Notes under the pieces: generated by a model | The model's database searches: none | Seen by the model: only the letters and a program-made list of their open reading frames with translations | Told to the model about the DNA's origin: nothing | Origin: Silene noctiflora | Taxonomy: Eukaryota; Streptophyta; Magnoliopsida; Caryophyllales; Caryophyllaceae | Assembly: GCA_009801015.1 (NCBI GenBank) | Contig: VHZZ01000120.1 | Location: forward strand, 234,487-264,554 | Direction of reading: 5' to 3' | DNA: 30,068 nucleotides | Position numbers and translations under genes: made by a program | Shown: positions 29,815 to 30,068 of the stretch, piece by piece | How the letters are laid out: every line of letters starts with the position of its first letter | Numbering within the stretch: position 1 is the first letter of the stretch

Positions 29815-30068
29815 TGATACCAAGTTTACGGACACATAGTGAGTTCAACCACAAAGGAGGTTTATTAGGATCAAAGTTATTTACTTAGAAATATGAGAAA
29901 TGTTTTAGGTAATGTAAAGACTTTTATTATGAATACTAAGAATTATTACAAGAGTAGAGAAGTATTATGAGTTAAGTCTTTTTAGCTTAACTTAGCTTGT
30001 GTTTGTAAGGCCACAAGCCTTCCTATTTATACTACTTTCATGAGGATACATGATAAGCATGCATCATA
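29815..30068 (-). mobile_element. Probable LTR end of a minus-strand retrotransposon
   Basis: Read on the minus strand from the window edge there is TATAAATA (30031-30024). An AATAAA-type signal (29928-29923) lies about 100 bases on, and TGGTATCA (29822-29815) follows. The last matches the plant primer-binding site complementary to initiator tRNA-Met for 8 bases, then diverges. The order U3-R-U5-PBS is that of an LTR. No internal retrotransposon sequence follows, so it would be truncated; the LTR continues beyond the window. Confidence 0.4.

Overview
The window is nuclear DNA from a flowering plant, almost certainly a eudicot. It is AT-rich. Its two genes carry many introns (nearly all GT-AG), and both encode plant proteins. 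Introns and spacers are full of small plant-type transposons: Helitrons, Harbinger-type MITEs, Mutator-like foldbacks and SINE-like pieces. Some repeat flavours look like Caryophyllales (beet, spinach, quinoa, Silene), but that placement is an impression, not a proof. A run of 585 Ns (12453-13037) is an assembly gap.

Layout. 1-2352 is intergenic, repeat-like sequence without a convincing gene. 2353-3182 is a complete non-autonomous Helitron on the minus strand. 3183-3824 is the 5' flank of the first gene and holds a small foldback. 3825-11642 (+) is a complete 12-exon gene for methionine S-methyltransferase (MMT, 1081 residues). 11643-12236 is its 3' flank. 12248-13143 is a foldback Mutator-like element with an 11-bp target duplication and the assembly gap inside it. 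13155-13839 is the upstream region of the second gene. 13840-29604 (+) is a complete 16-exon gene for the plant SART3/Prp24-type U4/U6 snRNP recycling factor (856 residues). The right edge (29815-30068) looks like the end of a minus-strand LTR retrotransposon LTR.

The two genes share a strand but have no obvious functional link. MMT makes S-methylmethionine for the methylmethionine cycle and sulfur transport in the cytosol. SART3 works in the nucleus on spliceosome recycling. I reconstructed every exon by hand. All reading phases close, with no frameshift or internal stop in either gene.

The most notable observations are structural. They are a GC-AG intron in MMT, loss of the PLP-lysine region in its aminotransferase-like domain, and two related Helitron copies in opposite orientation. 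Two MITEs sit head to head with overlapping TTA/TAA target duplications. Three introns contain mosaic micro-duplications that look like template switching. There is also a 92-base poly-G run, a tiny retroposed insert with poly(A) and a 14-bp target duplication, and a 20-residue tandem duplication in SART3. I found no evidence of a wholly new biological system.
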